Positions 1-10,650 are shown, counted from the stretch's first letter. The stretch: DNA of 64,000 nucleotides from Acinetobacter sp. TR3 (GCF_027105055.1 NZ_CP114264.1:2790001-2854000), one strand, 5' to 3'. The notes: generated from the letters alone by a model not told the origin. Program-made: numbers and translations.

Positions 1-161
1 GAGAAAAAACTAAAATCCAAAGCGCACCTTTGGTTGATGCAATTTAGATCAAAGGCTTACTTTAGACCTTTAGCCAAATCTAAGCTAAAACTCCCACATT
101 CATTGCTTTTTGTCATATAATTTAGCCCGCCAGCTAATCGCCCGCTCAAGAGAAATTTGAT

Positions 162-1685
162 ATGACAACGATCATCAAACAAGATGACTTGATTACATCA
201 ATCAAGGATGCCCTGCAGTTTATTTCTTACTATCACCCACAAGACTTCATCCAAGCGATGAGCCGTGCTTACGATCGTGAAGAAAACAAAGCTGCAAAAG
301 ATGCTATTGCCCAAATCCTGATCAACTCACGTATGTGTGCTGAAGGTCACCGACCAATCTGTCAGGATACAGGGATCGTTAACGTTTTCCTTGAAGTCGG
401 CTTAGATGTTAAATTTGATTTAACCATGAGCTTGGATGATGCTGTAAACGAAGGTGTACGCCAAGGTTACCTAGAGAACTCAAACGTACTCCGTGCTTCT
501 GTTTTAGCAGATCCAGCTTTTGGTCGTAAAAATACCAAAGACAATACCCCTGCCGTGATTCACTACAAACTCGTTCCTGGTAATAAAGTTGATATTACCG
601 TTGCAGCGAAGGGTGGCGGTTCAGAAAATAAATCTAAACTTGCGATGCTCAACCCATCTGATTCAATCGTGGATTGGGTGCTTAAAACTGTTCCAACGAT
701 GGGTGCAGGTTGGTGTCCACCAGGTATGCTCGGTATTGGTATCGGTGGTACTGCTGAAAAAGCCATGATGCTTGCAAAAGAAGCACTTATGGAAGAAATC
801 AACATGGACGAATTACTTCGTCGTGGCCCACAAAGCAAAATGGAAGAACTCCGTATCGAGATCTTCGAGAAAGTGAATGCACTCGGTATTGGCGCACAAG
901 GTCTTGGTGGTTTAACCACAGTACTTGATATTAAAATCAAGGATTACCCATGTCATGCGGCAGGTAAGCCAGTCGGTATGATTCCAAACTGTGCTGCAAC
1001 TCGTCACGCACACTTCCAGTTAGATGGTACAGGTGTTGCACATATCCAAGCACCAAAACTTGAAGACTATCCTGCTGTAACATGGGATTCATCTCAATCG
1101 AAGCGTGTCAACCTTGATACCATTACTCAAGAAGAAATGAATGCTTGGAAGCCTGGTGATACATTACTCCTCAACGGTACTATTTATACAGGTCGTGATG
1201 CTGCACACAAGCGTATGGTCGACATGTTAAATAATGGTGAAGAGCTTCCAGTCGACTTAAAAGGTAAATTCATTTACTACGTGGGTCCAGTCGATCCAGT
1301 TGGCGATGAAGTCGTTGGTCCTGCAGGCCCAACAACCGCAACACGTATGGACAAATTTACCCGTCAAGTCCTAGAGGCAACTGGCTTATTTGGCATGATT
1401 GGTAAAGCAGATCGTGGTCCTGCTGCAATTGAAGCAATCAAAGACAATCAAGCAACATACTTGATGGCTGTTGGCGGTGCTGCGTACCTCGTGTCTAAAG
1501 CAGTTCGTGAAGCTGAAGTCGTTGCTTTTGCAGACTTAGGTATGGAAGCAATCTACAAATTCGTGGTTGAAGATATGCCTGTTTCTGTTGCAGTTGATGT
1601 CAATGGTACTTCAATCCATGCCACTGCACCAAAAATCTGGCAAGCTAAGATTGGTAAAATCCCAGTTGTTGATGCTGCTGGTTAA
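162..1685 (+). CDS. fumA: Fumarate hydratase, class I (iron-sulfur type)
   Basis: Interconverts fumarate and malate in the TCA cycle in the cytosol. The 507-residue length and single-chain layout (N-terminal catalytic half, C-terminal beta half from about residue 330) match oxygen-sensitive [4Fe-4S] class I fumarases rather than the roughly 460-residue FumC type. The segment CQDTGIVNVF near residue 67 carries a likely cluster cysteine, and GPVDPVGDEVVGPAGPTTATR near residue 377 matches the conserved beta-half region, given here only in part as a motif location. The start ATG follows an AT-rich upstream region with a TATAAT at 116-121 as a plausible -10; no good -35 is visible. It appears monocistronic, with a terminator just downstream. 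The family is certain; fumA versus fumB naming is by convention. Confidence 0.93.
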   Translation: MTTIIKQDDLITSIKDALQFISYYHPQDFIQAMSRAYDREENKAAKDAIAQILINSRMCAEGHRPICQDTGIVNVFLEVGLDVKFDLTMSLDDAVNEGVRQGYLENSNVLRASVLADPAFGRKNTKDNTPAVIHYKLVPGNKVDITVAAKGGGSENKSKLAMLNPSDSIVDWVLKTVPTMGAGWCPPGMLGIGIGGTAEKAMMLAKEALMEEINMDELLRRGPQSKMEELRIEIFEKVNALGIGAQGLGGLTTVLDIKIKDYPCHAAGKPVGMIPNCAATRHAHFQLDGTGVAHIQAPKLEDYPAVTWDSSQSKRVNLDTITQEEMNAWKPGDTLLLNGTIYTGRDAAHKRMVDMLNNGEELPVDLKGKFIYYVGPVDPVGDEVVGPAGPTTATRMDKFTRQVLEATGLFGMIGKADRGPAAIEAIKDNQATYLMAVGGAAYLVSKAVREAEVVAFADLGMEAIYKFVVEDMPVSVAVDVNGTSIHATAPKIWQAKIGKIPVVDAAG

Positions 1686-1716
1686 AATTTTGCTTTAGTG
1701 CGAAAAAGCACTTAAA

Positions 1717-1747
1717 AAGTGGAGGTTAAATACTTCCACTTTTTTAT
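1717..1747 (+). terminator. Rho-independent terminator of fumA
   Basis: AAGTGGA pairs with TCCACTT around a short loop and is followed by a run of six T. It lies about 30 bases after the fumA stop. Confidence 0.8.
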
Positions 1748-1798
1748 TAAATAATATATTAAGCACCCAATAATCAATAAAAAATGAGTCCATAGTTA

Positions 1799-2695
1799 AT
1801 GTCAGGTATATTTTTTAATTACAAAAATGGTTCCATCCAAGTTGAATTTAGTCATGGCGATTGGGATTATATTAGTATTAATATCCACTTATATGGCGAT
1901 ACAGTGGTTACCACGTCATGTGATGAACATTGGAACAAAGGGGAATCCATACAACACACCACTGATAATCTTGATATTCATATGTGGACATCCTCTACAC
2001 TTAGTCATTTCTTTCTTTCAATGGTGCATTGGCTAGAAGCTATCATCTGTAAAGTTGATGAATGCGCATTTAATTGGGAAGCTGAAGGTCCTGATGGTGA
2101 ATTACGATGGTTTAATCAAGGTAAAAATGAAGGGCTATTGCATTTATATTGGACAGGAACACACCATAATCCCGAAATTAACCACAAAATTCGACTCAAT
2201 ACCACACAGATGATTAGTGTATTTTACGAGGCTTTACGAAATTTTGTAGCATCTGACGACTATAACCCATTTGCTTATGAGAATATGAACAATAATGATG
2301 TATTCTCTTTAATTTTAAATGATATTACGCTTGATACACTGACGGATCTACTTATTCAACAAGATGCTCGTTCTGCTGATGCCATATTAGAAGTGCTATG
2401 CGAGCTTTCTCATCAATATAGCGAGATTAAAGATAAATCACAGCGTGTTACAACATTAGAATATTTGCAATCACAGGCAGCTAAATACCTAACTAAACAA
2501 ATATTTGAACCAAAAGATGAAGATGATTTCTGGCTTGAACTCAATTGGGATCAGCAGTCAGAGGCTGAACGACGTAGTATTCTAACTAAAATATATCAGC
2601 GCTCTTGTGCAAGTTGCTGGAATGGTGAGAACCTACGTGAGCTATGCTCTCCAATGATTGAACAATATTTGAAAGACTACCCGTTATTTTCGTGA
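1799..2695 (+). CDS. Unrecognised soluble protein, 298 aa
   Basis: I do not recognise a family. The product has no signal peptide or membrane segment. It is acidic and rich in Trp and Asn. The N-terminal half (about residues 1-150) looks like a beta-rich globular domain with several tryptophans (GDWDY, HWNKGE, MWTSS, FNWEAEGPDGELRWFNQG). The C-terminal half (about 165-295) looks helical and contains a Cys-rich stretch (RSCASCWNGENLRELC). It sits alone between fumA and an exported DUF2059 gene and is more AT-rich than fumA. The lack of a clear promoter and its isolated position would fit an immunity-like or accessory gene, but nothing here proves that. The ATG directly follows a TTA-rich leader with no strong Shine-Dalgarno site. 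Confidence 0.6.
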   Translation: MSGIFFNYKNGSIQVEFSHGDWDYISINIHLYGDTVVTTSCDEHWNKGESIQHTTDNLDIHMWTSSTLSHFFLSMVHWLEAIICKVDECAFNWEAEGPDGELRWFNQGKNEGLLHLYWTGTHHNPEINHKIRLNTTQMISVFYEALRNFVASDDYNPFAYENMNNNDVFSLILNDITLDTLTDLLIQQDARSADAILEVLCELSHQYSEIKDKSQRVTTLEYLQSQAAKYLTKQIFEPKDEDDFWLELNWDQQSEAERRSILTKIYQRSCASCWNGENLRELCSPMIEQYLKDYPLFS

Positions 2696-2802
2696 TCTAT
2701 GAACAGCCCCCTATACAATTTAAATCGCCGAATCATCGTATTCGGCTATTTTTTTGCCTTAAGCTTCTGCTAAATTATTCACAGAACGATAAGGATAAAA
2801 AC

Positions 2803-3345
2803 ATGCATAAAACAATATCGAAACTACTCATAAGCTTTTGCATCGTCATAGCTGTACAAAATACTGAGGCAAGCCCTGCTCAAGTCAAATCAGTAAAGGA
2901 GCTGATTAAACTCAGTGAATTAGAAAATGTTTTACATACGTCTTTAGATGAGATGCAGCCAACATTAGATGCTGAGGCAGAAAATATTCTATTACGCATT
3001 TTAGGCAAACAGCGACTAACAACAACAGAAGAATATTTAGCCGTTATAGAACTGGGACAGCTTTTAAAACAGACAAGTTCAAAAATGTTTGCTCGCCCTG
3101 AGACATTACAAGCCATTGAACAAATTTATACAGAAACACTCAGTGAAGAAGAAGTACAAGCCTATTTAAAGTTTTTAAGAACACCAGAAGGAAAATCAAT
3201 TAATCAAAAAAACTTAAAGATTAATACCAATGTTTTTCAATACATGAATAATTTAAGTCAAAAAACGTTGGCTGACCCTGAGCAGAGTTTACAGCTTAAA
3301 GAGCAGCTTTTAAGCATCATCAAACCTTTAATTCAAGATGAGTAA
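2803..3345 (+). CDS. Small exported DUF2059-family protein
   Basis: The 180-residue product starts with a basic-hydrophobic signal peptide (MHKTISKLLISFCIVIAVQ) and probably ends up in the periplasm. The C-terminal half carries the DUF2059-like helical pattern LSEEEVQAYLKFLRTPEGKS, which closely parallels FSQKELQAALTFYQSTEGKA in the second DUF2059 protein at 46120-46626. I chose the start at 2803 because the signal peptide begins there and AAGGAT precedes it by a suitable distance. An in-frame upstream start at 2692 would add 37 residues of low quality overlapping the preceding gene. The function of DUF2059 proteins is unknown. Confidence 0.75.
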   Translation: MHKTISKLLISFCIVIAVQNTEASPAQVKSVKELIKLSELENVLHTSLDEMQPTLDAEAENILLRILGKQRLTTTEEYLAVIELGQLLKQTSSKMFARPETLQAIEQIYTETLSEEEVQAYLKFLRTPEGKSINQKNLKINTNVFQYMNNLSQKTLADPEQSLQLKEQLLSIIKPLIQDE

Positions 3346-3362
3346 GCCCTGCTCTTTATCCA

Positions 3363-4079
3363 TTACCAAGTCAAAGGATTCCAAAGCTTAAATGGTTTAA
3401 CCAATAGTACTTCAGATTTTTCATCATATTTCAGAGGTTTCAATTCTTGTGGTTTTGAACGAACTTTACCTGAGGCATCTTGTGCTACAAAGTTATAGCT
3501 CGATGATTTTAACCGTGTAAATGCGATTTCCTGATGTGCAACTTTATCAGGCATAATCATAAATGGTCCCGTATGTTCACTACGAGAAATCTTATTTTCT
3601 TCATCGTATTTAATAAAATACGTTTGTGACGCATCAACCGTAAAATCTACATATTTTGGTTTTTGAAAATGTAGCCCTGCCAATGGACGGCTGACACTCA
3701 AACGATATGTCCCAGCTGGTAATTCTAACCAATAATAATGATTATGTAACAGGCTTGGAATTCGATGACCATTGATAAATAAATTTGCAGCAGCAATTTC
3801 TTGGCGATTCCAGCGCGTATCTGGGCGATATAAATAGACCACTGCCGCTTGCTCATTCTGTGGTTTGATCGGTGTGTAATATTGACCTAATTTTTGATTG
3901 ACCCATCCACCTATGGTAAAACCACCAACATGATACTGATCAGATAGCCCCGGTTCTTTTGCTGTATCAACTGGAGGTAAAGTCGCTGTGAGTACTGTCG
4001 AATTTTCTTCAACCGCCTTATGACTTTGACAGCCAGCTAACACCCCTGCACAACATAATGACAATATTAAATAACGCAT
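3363..4079 (-). CDS. DUF2846-type lipoprotein
   Basis: The 238-residue product is a probable envelope lipoprotein. The N-terminus MRYLILSLCCAGVLAGC ends in a lipobox (LAGC) with Cys17 as the predicted lipidation site. Residues of about 85-160 match the DUF2846 pattern: AAVVYLYRPD, then LFINGHRI, then YYWLELPAGTYRLSV, then TYFIKYDEE. Family members are uncharacterised envelope proteins. I prefer the start at 4079 over the in-frame 4091 because it gives a normal lipoprotein signal. The gene is transcribed toward the 3' end of the DUF2059 gene. Confidence 0.8.
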   Translation of the reverse strand: MRYLILSLCCAGVLAGCQSHKAVEENSTVLTATLPPVDTAKEPGLSDQYHVGGFTIGGWVNQKLGQYYTPIKPQNEQAAVVYLYRPDTRWNRQEIAAANLFINGHRIPSLLHNHYYWLELPAGTYRLSVSRPLAGLHFQKPKYVDFTVDASQTYFIKYDEENKISRSEHTGPFMIMPDKVAHQEIAFTRLKSSSYNFVAQDASGKVRSKPQELKPLKYDEKSEVLLVKPFKLWNPLTW

Positions 4080-4180
4080 GATATCCCTCAAGGCGTTTTC
4101 TTGGATTTATTTTTAACAGCGCAAAACTATGCGGATTTTCCGATTTTTAAGATTAACACCTCATTAATTAATTGCAAATA

Positions 4181-4217
4181 AAAAAAGCATGAAAAGCCGA
4201 GGCTTTCATGCTTTTTT
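4181..4217 (-). terminator. Terminator of the clpP-clpX unit
   Basis: A near-perfect stem (AAAAAAGCATGAAA / TTTCATGCTTTTTT) lies just after the clpX stop. A and T runs on both sides would let it work in either direction, but the gene next to it is clpX on the minus strand. Confidence 0.85.
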
Positions 4218-4230
4218 AGATGAATGTGAA

Positions 4231-5541
4231 TCAAGCTGACTTTGAGTCAATCACTTTCAGATCTTTCTTTTCCACCAACTCTGGTGTTGCAACTTGAGGT
4301 AAACGTTCAGCTTTAAATGTCGGCTTAGCTGTACCATTAATCACAGCTTCATCCACAATAACCGTCCCCACATCACTACGACTTGGTAAGTCATACATGG
4401 TTTCAAGCAATACATTTTCCAAAATAGAACGTAAACCACGTGCGCCCGTATTACGTTCAAGTGCTTTTTTCGCTACAGCACGCAATGCAGATTCATCAAA
4501 GACAAGATCAACATTTTCCATCGTGAAAAGATACTGATACTGGCGAGTTAATGCATTTTTAGGCTCTGTCAGAATTTGCATTAATGCTTCTTCATCCAGT
4601 TCTTCTAAAGTTGCAATCACAGGCAAACGACCAATAAACTCAGGAATCAAACCAAATTTGACTAAATCAGTTGCTTCAACTTGACGGAACAACTCAGAGA
4701 CTTTTTTACTGTCATCCTTATTCTTCACATCAGCCGTGAATCCAATACCGCCTTTCTCTTGACGTTGCTGTACAATTTTCTCTAAACCAGAGAATGCACC
4801 ACCGCAAATAAATAAAATATTTGAGGTATCAATTTGAATGAATTCTTGTTGCGGATGCTTACGACCACCTTGTGGCGGAATAGAAGCAACGGTGCCTTCA
4901 ATCATTTTTAATAATGCTTGTTGTACACCTTCACCCGAGACATCACGCGTAATCGAAGGATTTTCAGATTTACGGGTAATCTTATCAATCTCATCAATAT
5001 AGATAATACCTTTCTGCGCTTTTTCTACATCGTAGTCCGCTTTCTGCAATAACTTTTGTACGATATTTTCAACATCTTCACCCACATAACCCGCTTCTGT
5101 GAGTGTCGTTGCATCTGCCATGGCAAAAGGAACATCCAATAAGCGTGCAAGAGTTTGCGCAAGTAAGGTCTTACCTGAACCAGTTGGTCCAATCAACAAG
5201 ATATTACTTTTCGCAATCTCGATATCCTGATGTGCATGATGCGACTGACCAACTTTCAAGCGCTTATAATGGTTATAGACCGCAACAGATAATGTTTTCT
5301 TTGCAACATCTTGTCCAATGACATATTGATCCAACGCAGCACGTATCTCATGTGGTTTAGGCAAAGCTTTAGTCGCCCAGTCACCTGCTTCAACTTGTTG
5401 ACTGGTTTGCACTAAATCTAAGCAGACATCCACACACTCATTACAAATATATGCGTCCTCACCTGCAATCAATTTTCCAACTTCAGATTGTGTCTTACCA
5501 CAAAATGAACAATGCTTTTGTCCTTGAGGATGTTCGGACAT
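4231..5541 (-). CDS. clpX: ATP-dependent Clp protease ATP-binding subunit ClpX
   Basis: AAA+ unfoldase that feeds substrates to ClpP. The 436-residue protein has the N-terminal C4 zinc-binding domain (Cys11, Cys14, Cys33, Cys36), Walker A GPTGSGKT at 118-125, Walker [10 protein letters not shown] near 180, and the IGF loop (GGIGF) near 264 that docks on ClpP. Its length is normal for proteobacterial ClpX. It lies 28 bases after clpP on the same strand, so the two are probably co-transcribed, with a shared terminator downstream. Confidence 0.97.
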   Translation of the reverse strand: MSEHPQGQKHCSFCGKTQSEVGKLIAGEDAYICNECVDVCLDLVQTSQQVEAGDWATKALPKPHEIRAALDQYVIGQDVAKKTLSVAVYNHYKRLKVGQSHHAHQDIEIAKSNILLIGPTGSGKTLLAQTLARLLDVPFAMADATTLTEAGYVGEDVENIVQKLLQKADYDVEKAQKGIIYIDEIDKITRKSENPSITRDVSGEGVQQALLKMIEGTVASIPPQGGRKHPQQEFIQIDTSNILFICGGAFSGLEKIVQQRQEKGGIGFTADVKNKDDSKKVSELFRQVEATDLVKFGLIPEFIGRLPVIATLEELDEEALMQILTEPKNALTRQYQYLFTMENVDLVFDESALRAVAKKALERNTGARGLRSILENVLLETMYDLPSRSDVGTVIVDEAVINGTAKPTFKAERLPQVATPELVEKKDLKVIDSKSA

Positions 5542-5569
5542 ATTTACTCCACAACTTAAATCTTAAAAA

Positions 5570-6175
5570 CTAGGGACGTTTGCTTAATACTTGGTCAACT
5601 AAACCATATTCTTTGGCTGCTTGTGCAGTCATAAAATTGTCACGATCTGTGTCACGTGCAATTCTTTCATAATCTTGACCACTATGCTCAGCCATCAGAC
5701 GGTTTAGACGCTCTTTGATATAAAGAATTTCACGTGCATGAATTTCGATATCAGACGCTTGACCACGGAAACCACCGAGTGGTTGGTGAATCATCACGCG
5801 TGCATTTTCAAGACAGTAACGTTTTCCTTTAGCACCTGCATTCAATAAGAATGCACCCATTGAAGCCGCTTGTCCCATGCAATATGTAACAACATCTGGC
5901 TTAATAAACTGCATAGTGTCATAAATTGCCATACCAGCAGTTACTGAGCCTCCCGGTGAGTTGATATAAAGATGGATATCTTTCTCTGGATTCTCAGCTT
6001 CTAAAAATAACATCTGCGCAACGATAAGATTTGCCATGTTATCTTCAACTTCACCTGTCAAGAAGATGACACGCTCACGTAACAAACGTGAGAAAATATC
6101 AAATGAACGCTCACCACGTGATGACTGTTCAACGACTACAGGAACTAAAGCATTTTCAATTGTTGGAACATACAT
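5570..6175 (-). CDS. clpP: ATP-dependent Clp protease proteolytic subunit ClpP
   Basis: The serine protease barrel of ClpXP. The 201-residue protein carries catalytic Ser105 in [11 protein letters not shown] and His130 in MIHQPLGG; the third catalytic residue should be the Asp in the DRDNFM segment near the C-terminus. The first residues, before about 15, correspond to the usual propeptide region. Its own promoter must lie in the 150 bases between it and the tig terminator. clpX follows after 28 bases. Confidence 0.97.
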   Translation of the reverse strand: MYVPTIENALVPVVVEQSSRGERSFDIFSRLLRERVIFLTGEVEDNMANLIVAQMLFLEAENPEKDIHLYINSPGGSVTAGMAIYDTMQFIKPDVVTYCMGQAASMGAFLLNAGAKGKRYCLENARVMIHQPLGGFRGQASDIEIHAREILYIKERLNRLMAEHSGQDYERIARDTDRDNFMTAQAAKEYGLVDQVLSKRP

Positions 6176-6330
6176 ATGTTTATTTATTCCTAAATTATTC
6201 TGACTCGATCATGCCAACAATATGAGGGATAATCGCTGAAATTGCAAAAGGTTCAACCCTAAATATTCGACTATTTAGACTAAAAGCTGGCAATTTTTCG
6301 ATAAATTAACACTTTCATAACACGGATAAA

Positions 6331-6353
6331 AAAAGGCGCATTAAGCGCCTTTC
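6331..6353 (-). terminator. Terminator of tig
   Basis: GGCGC / GCGCC stem with an ATTAA loop; on the minus strand it is followed by seven T. It separates tig from clpP, so clpPX needs its own promoter. Confidence 0.85.
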
Positions 6354-6371
6354 TTCTGAACTTTTAAAAGA

Positions 6372-7703
6372 TTAGCCACGACGAGCTTGTTGTTCTTTCA
6401 ATAAGTCTTCGTAACTTACTGGAACATCATTTACTTTAGCAGCAGCTAAAATGTGGTCAACAACTTGGTCTTCTAACACAACTGCTTCAATTTGAGCACG
6501 TTGTTGTTTATCATTTTTGAAGTATTCAACCACCTCTGTTGGATCTTCATAAGAAGAAGCCATGTCATCAATGTAAGCTTCAACACGTGCTTGATCAACT
6601 TCAAGTTTAGCATCAGCCAATACTTTGCTGACCAATACACCAAGCTTCACTGATTTTTCAGCTTGCTCTTTGAACAATTCATCTGGAAGCATGCTGCTAT
6701 CAAATGCACCTGCACCTTGAGCACCAAACTGTTGAGTGAACTGTTGAATCATTTGTTGACGTTGACGGTCAATTTCTTGAGCAACCATAGAAGCTGGAAC
6801 TTCAATTTCGTTTGCAGCGACAAGTGCGTCAAATGCAGCTTGTTTAACTTGGTTACGAAGACCGTTGCGAACTTCACGTTCCATATTTTTACGAACGTCA
6901 GCTTTTAACTTGTCTACGCCTTCTTCTTCAGTTAAACCAAAGATTTTTAAAAATTCAGCATCAATCTCTGGAAGTTTTTGTTTTTCAACAAGTTTCACAG
7001 TGATTTTGAATTGAGCTGCTTTACCCGCTAAGTTTTCAGCTTGGTAATCTTCAGGGAAAGTAACATCAATCACTTTCTCTTCGCCTTTCTTCATCCCGAT
7101 GATGCCATCTTCAAAGCCTGGAATCATACGACCAGAACCAAGAACAAGTTTAAAGTCTTCAGCAGCGCCGCCTTCAAACTTCTCACCATCAACTGTACCT
7201 TCAAAATCGAAAGTCACTTGCATGTCTTTTTTCGCCATGCCTTTAGTTTCAGTCCAAGAAGCACGTTGTTTTTGCAAGTTTTCAATCATGACATCAACAT
7301 CGGCATCGTTGATTTCTGATGATTTACGTTCAACTTCTAAGTCAGCAAAAGCTTTCACTTCTACTTCTGGATAAACTTCTACAGTCGCTTCAAAAACTAA
7401 AGCATCATCTTTGTTTTCAACTTTTTCAATGTTCGGCATGCCGACCGCATTGATTTTTTCTTGTTGAATTGCTTCGAATACTGTGTCACGAATGATGTCA
7501 TTCACAACTTCTTGATAAATGCTCGCACCATATTCACGGCGAACAACATTTAAAGGCACTTTACCTGGACGGAAGCCGTTGATCTTCACAGTTTTGGCAG
7601 TGCGTTTTAAGCGAGCTTCAAATTGCTCGTTAACACGGCTCGTCGGTACAGAAACATTTAAACGACGGGCAACGCCCGAAACCGCTTCAGTCGTTACTTG
7701 CAT
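6372..7703 (-). CDS. tig: Trigger factor, ribosome-associated chaperone and prolyl isomerase
   Basis: Binds ribosomal protein L23 at the exit tunnel and folds nascent chains. The 443-residue protein has the ribosome-docking signature GFRPGKVP near residue 44, an FKBP-type isomerase domain at about 150-245 ([20 protein letters not shown], then [20 protein letters not shown]) and a helical C-terminal chaperone domain. It lies upstream of clpP-clpX, the usual proteobacterial order. Its ribosomal partner gene rplW lies in this window at 60726-61046. Confidence 0.97.
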   Translation of the reverse strand: MQVTTEAVSGVARRLNVSVPTSRVNEQFEARLKRTAKTVKINGFRPGKVPLNVVRREYGASIYQEVVNDIIRDTVFEAIQQEKINAVGMPNIEKVENKDDALVFEATVEVYPEVEVKAFADLEVERKSSEINDADVDVMIENLQKQRASWTETKGMAKKDMQVTFDFEGTVDGEKFEGGAAEDFKLVLGSGRMIPGFEDGIIGMKKGEEKVIDVTFPEDYQAENLAGKAAQFKITVKLVEKQKLPEIDAEFLKIFGLTEEEGVDKLKADVRKNMEREVRNGLRNQVKQAAFDALVAANEIEVPASMVAQEIDRQRQQMIQQFTQQFGAQGAGAFDSSMLPDELFKEQAEKSVKLGVLVSKVLADAKLEVDQARVEAYIDDMASSYEDPTEVVEYFKNDKQQRAQIEAVVLEDQVVDHILAAAKVNDVPVSYEDLLKEQQARRG

Positions 7704-8035
7704 GGCTTCCTCGATATATAGTTAGTAGTAACATTTTTAAAAGTGCCACATTATATGACAACTTTCAGGATATACAAAATTAGATGATCAAAATTCCCTA
7801 TTTTTCGTATAAATCAAAAAAATTATATTTAAGCTCTCATCACTTATGGATAAAAATACAATTTAACAAATCCAACATTTACAATTTATTCATTTAAAAA
7901 ACAAAGATTTATTTAAATCAATCATTATTATTAATTTACATCTAAATAAAAATCGTTAATACCAATTACATTTTTAGATATTATATATCAACAACTTAGA
8001 TGTATACAATTCATTCTACAATAAATAAAGCCATT
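7704..8035. other. AT-rich divergent intergenic region between tig and piuA
   Basis: No credible ORF or stable hairpin is visible. It is very AT-rich and must hold the tig promoter on the minus strand and part of the piuA promoter on the plus strand; I could not place either with confidence. The Fur box is listed separately at its right edge. Confidence 0.6.
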
Positions 8036-8057
8036 GATAACGATAATAATTATCATT
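8036..8057 (+). promoter_or_regulatory. Fur box upstream of the piuA-like receptor
   Basis: GATAACGATAATAATTATCA closely matches the 19-bp Fur consensus built from GATAAT hexamers (two direct and one inverted). It lies about 120 bases upstream of the receptor start, where binding of Fe-Fur would be expected to repress transcription when iron is plentiful. Confidence 0.85.
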
Positions 8058-8176
8058 AGACTTCGCACAAATTGTTACATAGCTTAACAATCTATCCACT
8101 TTTACTGCTTTTTTGTAAAAATATTTACAAAATCGAAAGTTCAGTCATTCATCACTTCAATTCAGGGGTTCTCTCA

Positions 8177-10612
8177 ATGGCAAAGATTAAAAGTCGTAAA
8201 CATATTGGTACGACACAGTTAGTTGCACTTGCTGCAAGTTTACCTTTTGCTGGTCATGCTGCGACTAAAGAAGAAAATATTGCTAAACTTCCAACGATTG
8301 AAGTGAATGCAGAAAATACTTATAAAGCGGATAAAGTAAGTTCACCAAAGTACACACAACCTTTGGTTGATACACCTCAAACGATTAGTGTCATCAAAAA
8401 AGAAATTTTAAAAGAACAAGGTGCAACTTCACTGACAGATGCCTTGCGTAACACACCAGGCATTACCCTACAGTTAGGTGAAAATGGTAATACCAGCGCG
8501 GGAGATTCTTTCCAAATGCGTGGTTTTGATACCAAAAACTCGATTTATGTCGATGGTATCCGTGACATTGGTGCAATTAGCCGTGATGTTTATAACCTTG
8601 AACAAATTGAAGTGGTCAAAGGCCCGTCTGGTGCAGAAGCAGGTCGTGGCGGTGCTGGTGGTTATATCAATTTATCAACCAAGTTACCACATGCGGACAA
8701 TAGCAGCGAAGTTTCAGCAACATACAACACAGCAGAACATAGTCGTTTGGCTGCCGATATTAACCAAGCAATCAATGAAAGTACGGCTGTACGTTTGAAT
8801 GTTATGGGGCAACAAGGTGGTGTTGAAGGTCGTGACTATATTGAACAAAATGGTTGGGCAATCGCACCTTCTATTGCTTTCGGTTTAGATTCTGACACAC
8901 GTTTCTATCTATATTCACAACATATCAAACAAAATAATATCCCTGATGGTGGTATTCCAACCATTGGTATGGATGGTTTCTATTATGGCTATTCATCTAA
9001 TTATGAATATGATAGCAAGTATCCTTTTGACTCTAATGACAAAACATTAAGAGATACAATTCGAGCAGATATTAACAACTCAGCGGATGCAAAGAAAATT
9101 AATGCGGCTTTAGCAAAAGCATCTGCAGTTGACCGTACCAATTTTTACGGCAATGTTAATGATCATGAAGATATTACAGCCAATATGGTCTCTGCAAAAA
9201 TTGAAAGTGATCTCTCTGAAAATATCAAATTCACCAATATTTCACGTTTTGGTAAAACTGAAATGGAGCGTGTATTGACTGGAGTCAATGCGATTACCGT
9301 TCCATCTGTAGATGTCACAGTGAATGCGGATAAAACTTATAGCTATAAATTTAATTATAAGACCCTTGATTTATCTAACCCAGATACTTTTACAGTTGCT
9401 CGCACCCGCCAAGGCTTAGATCAAACCAATAAAATACTTGCGAACCAAAGCACATTGAATATCAATGTAAAAACAGGTGACATTGAGCATAATATTGTTG
9501 CTGGTTTAGAGCTATTACAAGAACAGCAGTACAACAAGACCCGTAATGTACAAATACCAGGTCAGGTAGCCCCAACCATTCCAGCTGCCAATATATACAA
9601 CCCAAACCGAGATACAGTATTACCTGATTTGGTTTACACAGGCGGATATACAGACGCACAAACGGATACAGCGGCACTTTATTTGTTTGACACACTCAAA
9701 TTTGGTGAACGTTTTCAGTTAAATGGTGGTGTCCGCGTCGATTATTTTGATACTCAATATGATGCACTCGAAGTAAATACGGATTCAAAGATATCTAAAA
9801 TTACAGAAGTAAAAACAAATTTAAAAGTACATGATACCTTGGTTAGCTGGAAACTCGGTGGTGTATTTAAACCAACAACCGAAAGTAGTGTTTATGCATC
9901 TTATGCTAAATCATTAACCCCTCCAGGAACGGGCTTTGTATTAAGTAGTGCTTCAAATTCAGTCAATGCTGTAACCAACAACCCATCAACCAAACCTCAA
10001 GAAACACATCATTATGAGATTGGAACCAAATGGGTTTTAAATGACGATAAAATCATTTTAACTGCTGCGGCTTACCACACAGAGAATGAAAACCAAATCA
10101 CTCAAGATCCAATCACTTTGGCGTACATTCCTGAAGGAAAAATAACAGTTAAAGGCTTAGAGCTTGGTGCTGTTGGGCAAATTACACGTGCATGGAACGT
10201 CTCTGCAGGTGTTGCTTATATGAACACTGAACAGGAAAATCAACAAGCGTATAATGCAACAACCAAAACATGGACATATACCGATGGCGTTCGTTGGTCG
10301 CCAGATTGGACTGCTTCGTTATGGACAACATATAGCGTTTCTGGTTTTAAAGCTGGTATTGGCGCACGTTATGTAGACGAACAAAAACGTTTAATTACCA
10401 ATAGTGCAACACCTGTAGCGATGCCAATTATTCCATCTTATGTGGTATTTGATGCAATGGCTGCCTATACCTTTAACAAAAATGCATCCATGACTTTAAA
10501 CGTCTATAACCTTGCAGATAAAGACTATATCAGTACATTAAATGGTGGCGGTAGCCGTCTCGTTCTTGGTCAACCACGTTCAGCGTCTCTCAGCTTCAAC
10601 TATAAGTTCTAA
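8177..10612 (+). CDS. piuA: TonB-dependent catecholate siderophore receptor, PiuA/Fiu type
   Basis: Outer-membrane ferric-siderophore receptor of about 811 residues. It begins with a signal peptide (MAKIKSRKHIGTTQLVALAA to about AGHA), then a TonB-box-like segment (LPTIEVNAE), a plug domain of about 60-180 (ALRNTPGITL, MRGFD, YVDGIRD, VEVVKGPSG-like VVKGPSGAEAGRGGAGG) and a long beta-barrel ending in the C-terminal Phe expected of outer-membrane proteins (SLSFNYKF). I chose the ATG at 8177 because it opens the signal peptide; the in-frame start at 8072 adds a poor N-terminus. The Fur box and the downstream piuC-like gene support the PiuA assignment. Homologues carry catecholate siderophores and some siderophore-conjugated antibiotics; the substrate here is inferred. 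Confidence 0.85.
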   Translation: MAKIKSRKHIGTTQLVALAASLPFAGHAATKEENIAKLPTIEVNAENTYKADKVSSPKYTQPLVDTPQTISVIKKEILKEQGATSLTDALRNTPGITLQLGENGNTSAGDSFQMRGFDTKNSIYVDGIRDIGAISRDVYNLEQIEVVKGPSGAEAGRGGAGGYINLSTKLPHADNSSEVSATYNTAEHSRLAADINQAINESTAVRLNVMGQQGGVEGRDYIEQNGWAIAPSIAFGLDSDTRFYLYSQHIKQNNIPDGGIPTIGMDGFYYGYSSNYEYDSKYPFDSNDKTLRDTIRADINNSADAKKINAALAKASAVDRTNFYGNVNDHEDITANMVSAKIESDLSENIKFTNISRFGKTEMERVLTGVNAITVPSVDVTVNADKTYSYKFNYKTLDLSNPDTFTVARTRQGLDQTNKILANQSTLNINVKTGDIEHNIVAGLELLQEQQYNKTRNVQIPGQVAPTIPAANIYNPNRDTVLPDLVYTGGYTDAQTDTAALYLFDTLKFGERFQLNGGVRVDYFDTQYDALEVNTDSKISKITEVKTNLKVHDTLVSWKLGGVFKPTTESSVYASYAKSLTPPGTGFVLSSASNSVNAVTNNPSTKPQETHHYEIGTKWVLNDDKIILTAAAYHTENENQITQDPITLAYIPEGKITVKGLELGAVGQITRAWNVSAGVAYMNTEQENQQAYNATTKTWTYTDGVRWSPDWTASLWTTYSVSGFKAGIGARYVDEQKRLITNSATPVAMPIIPSYVVFDAMAAYTFNKNASMTLNVYNLADKDYISTLNGGGSRLVLGQPRSASLSFNYKF

Positions 10613-10650
10613 ATCATTCTGTTAAATCATTAATGATTTAACACATGAAC

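Noticed and set aside
563..940. 125-residue ORF on the minus strand inside fumA
   Set aside because: It is an antisense shadow of a conserved enzyme gene, with no Shine-Dalgarno site and a biased composition.
2692..2802. N-terminal extension of the DUF2059 gene
   Set aside because: It places 37 unrelated residues before a clear signal peptide.
7041..7374. Two plus-strand ORFs across tig
   Set aside because: Both are antisense to the trigger-factor FKBP region and show no family features.
8072..8176. Longer start for the piuA-like gene
   Set aside because: It places 35 hydrophobic residues before a complete signal peptide, and the Fur box lies too close.
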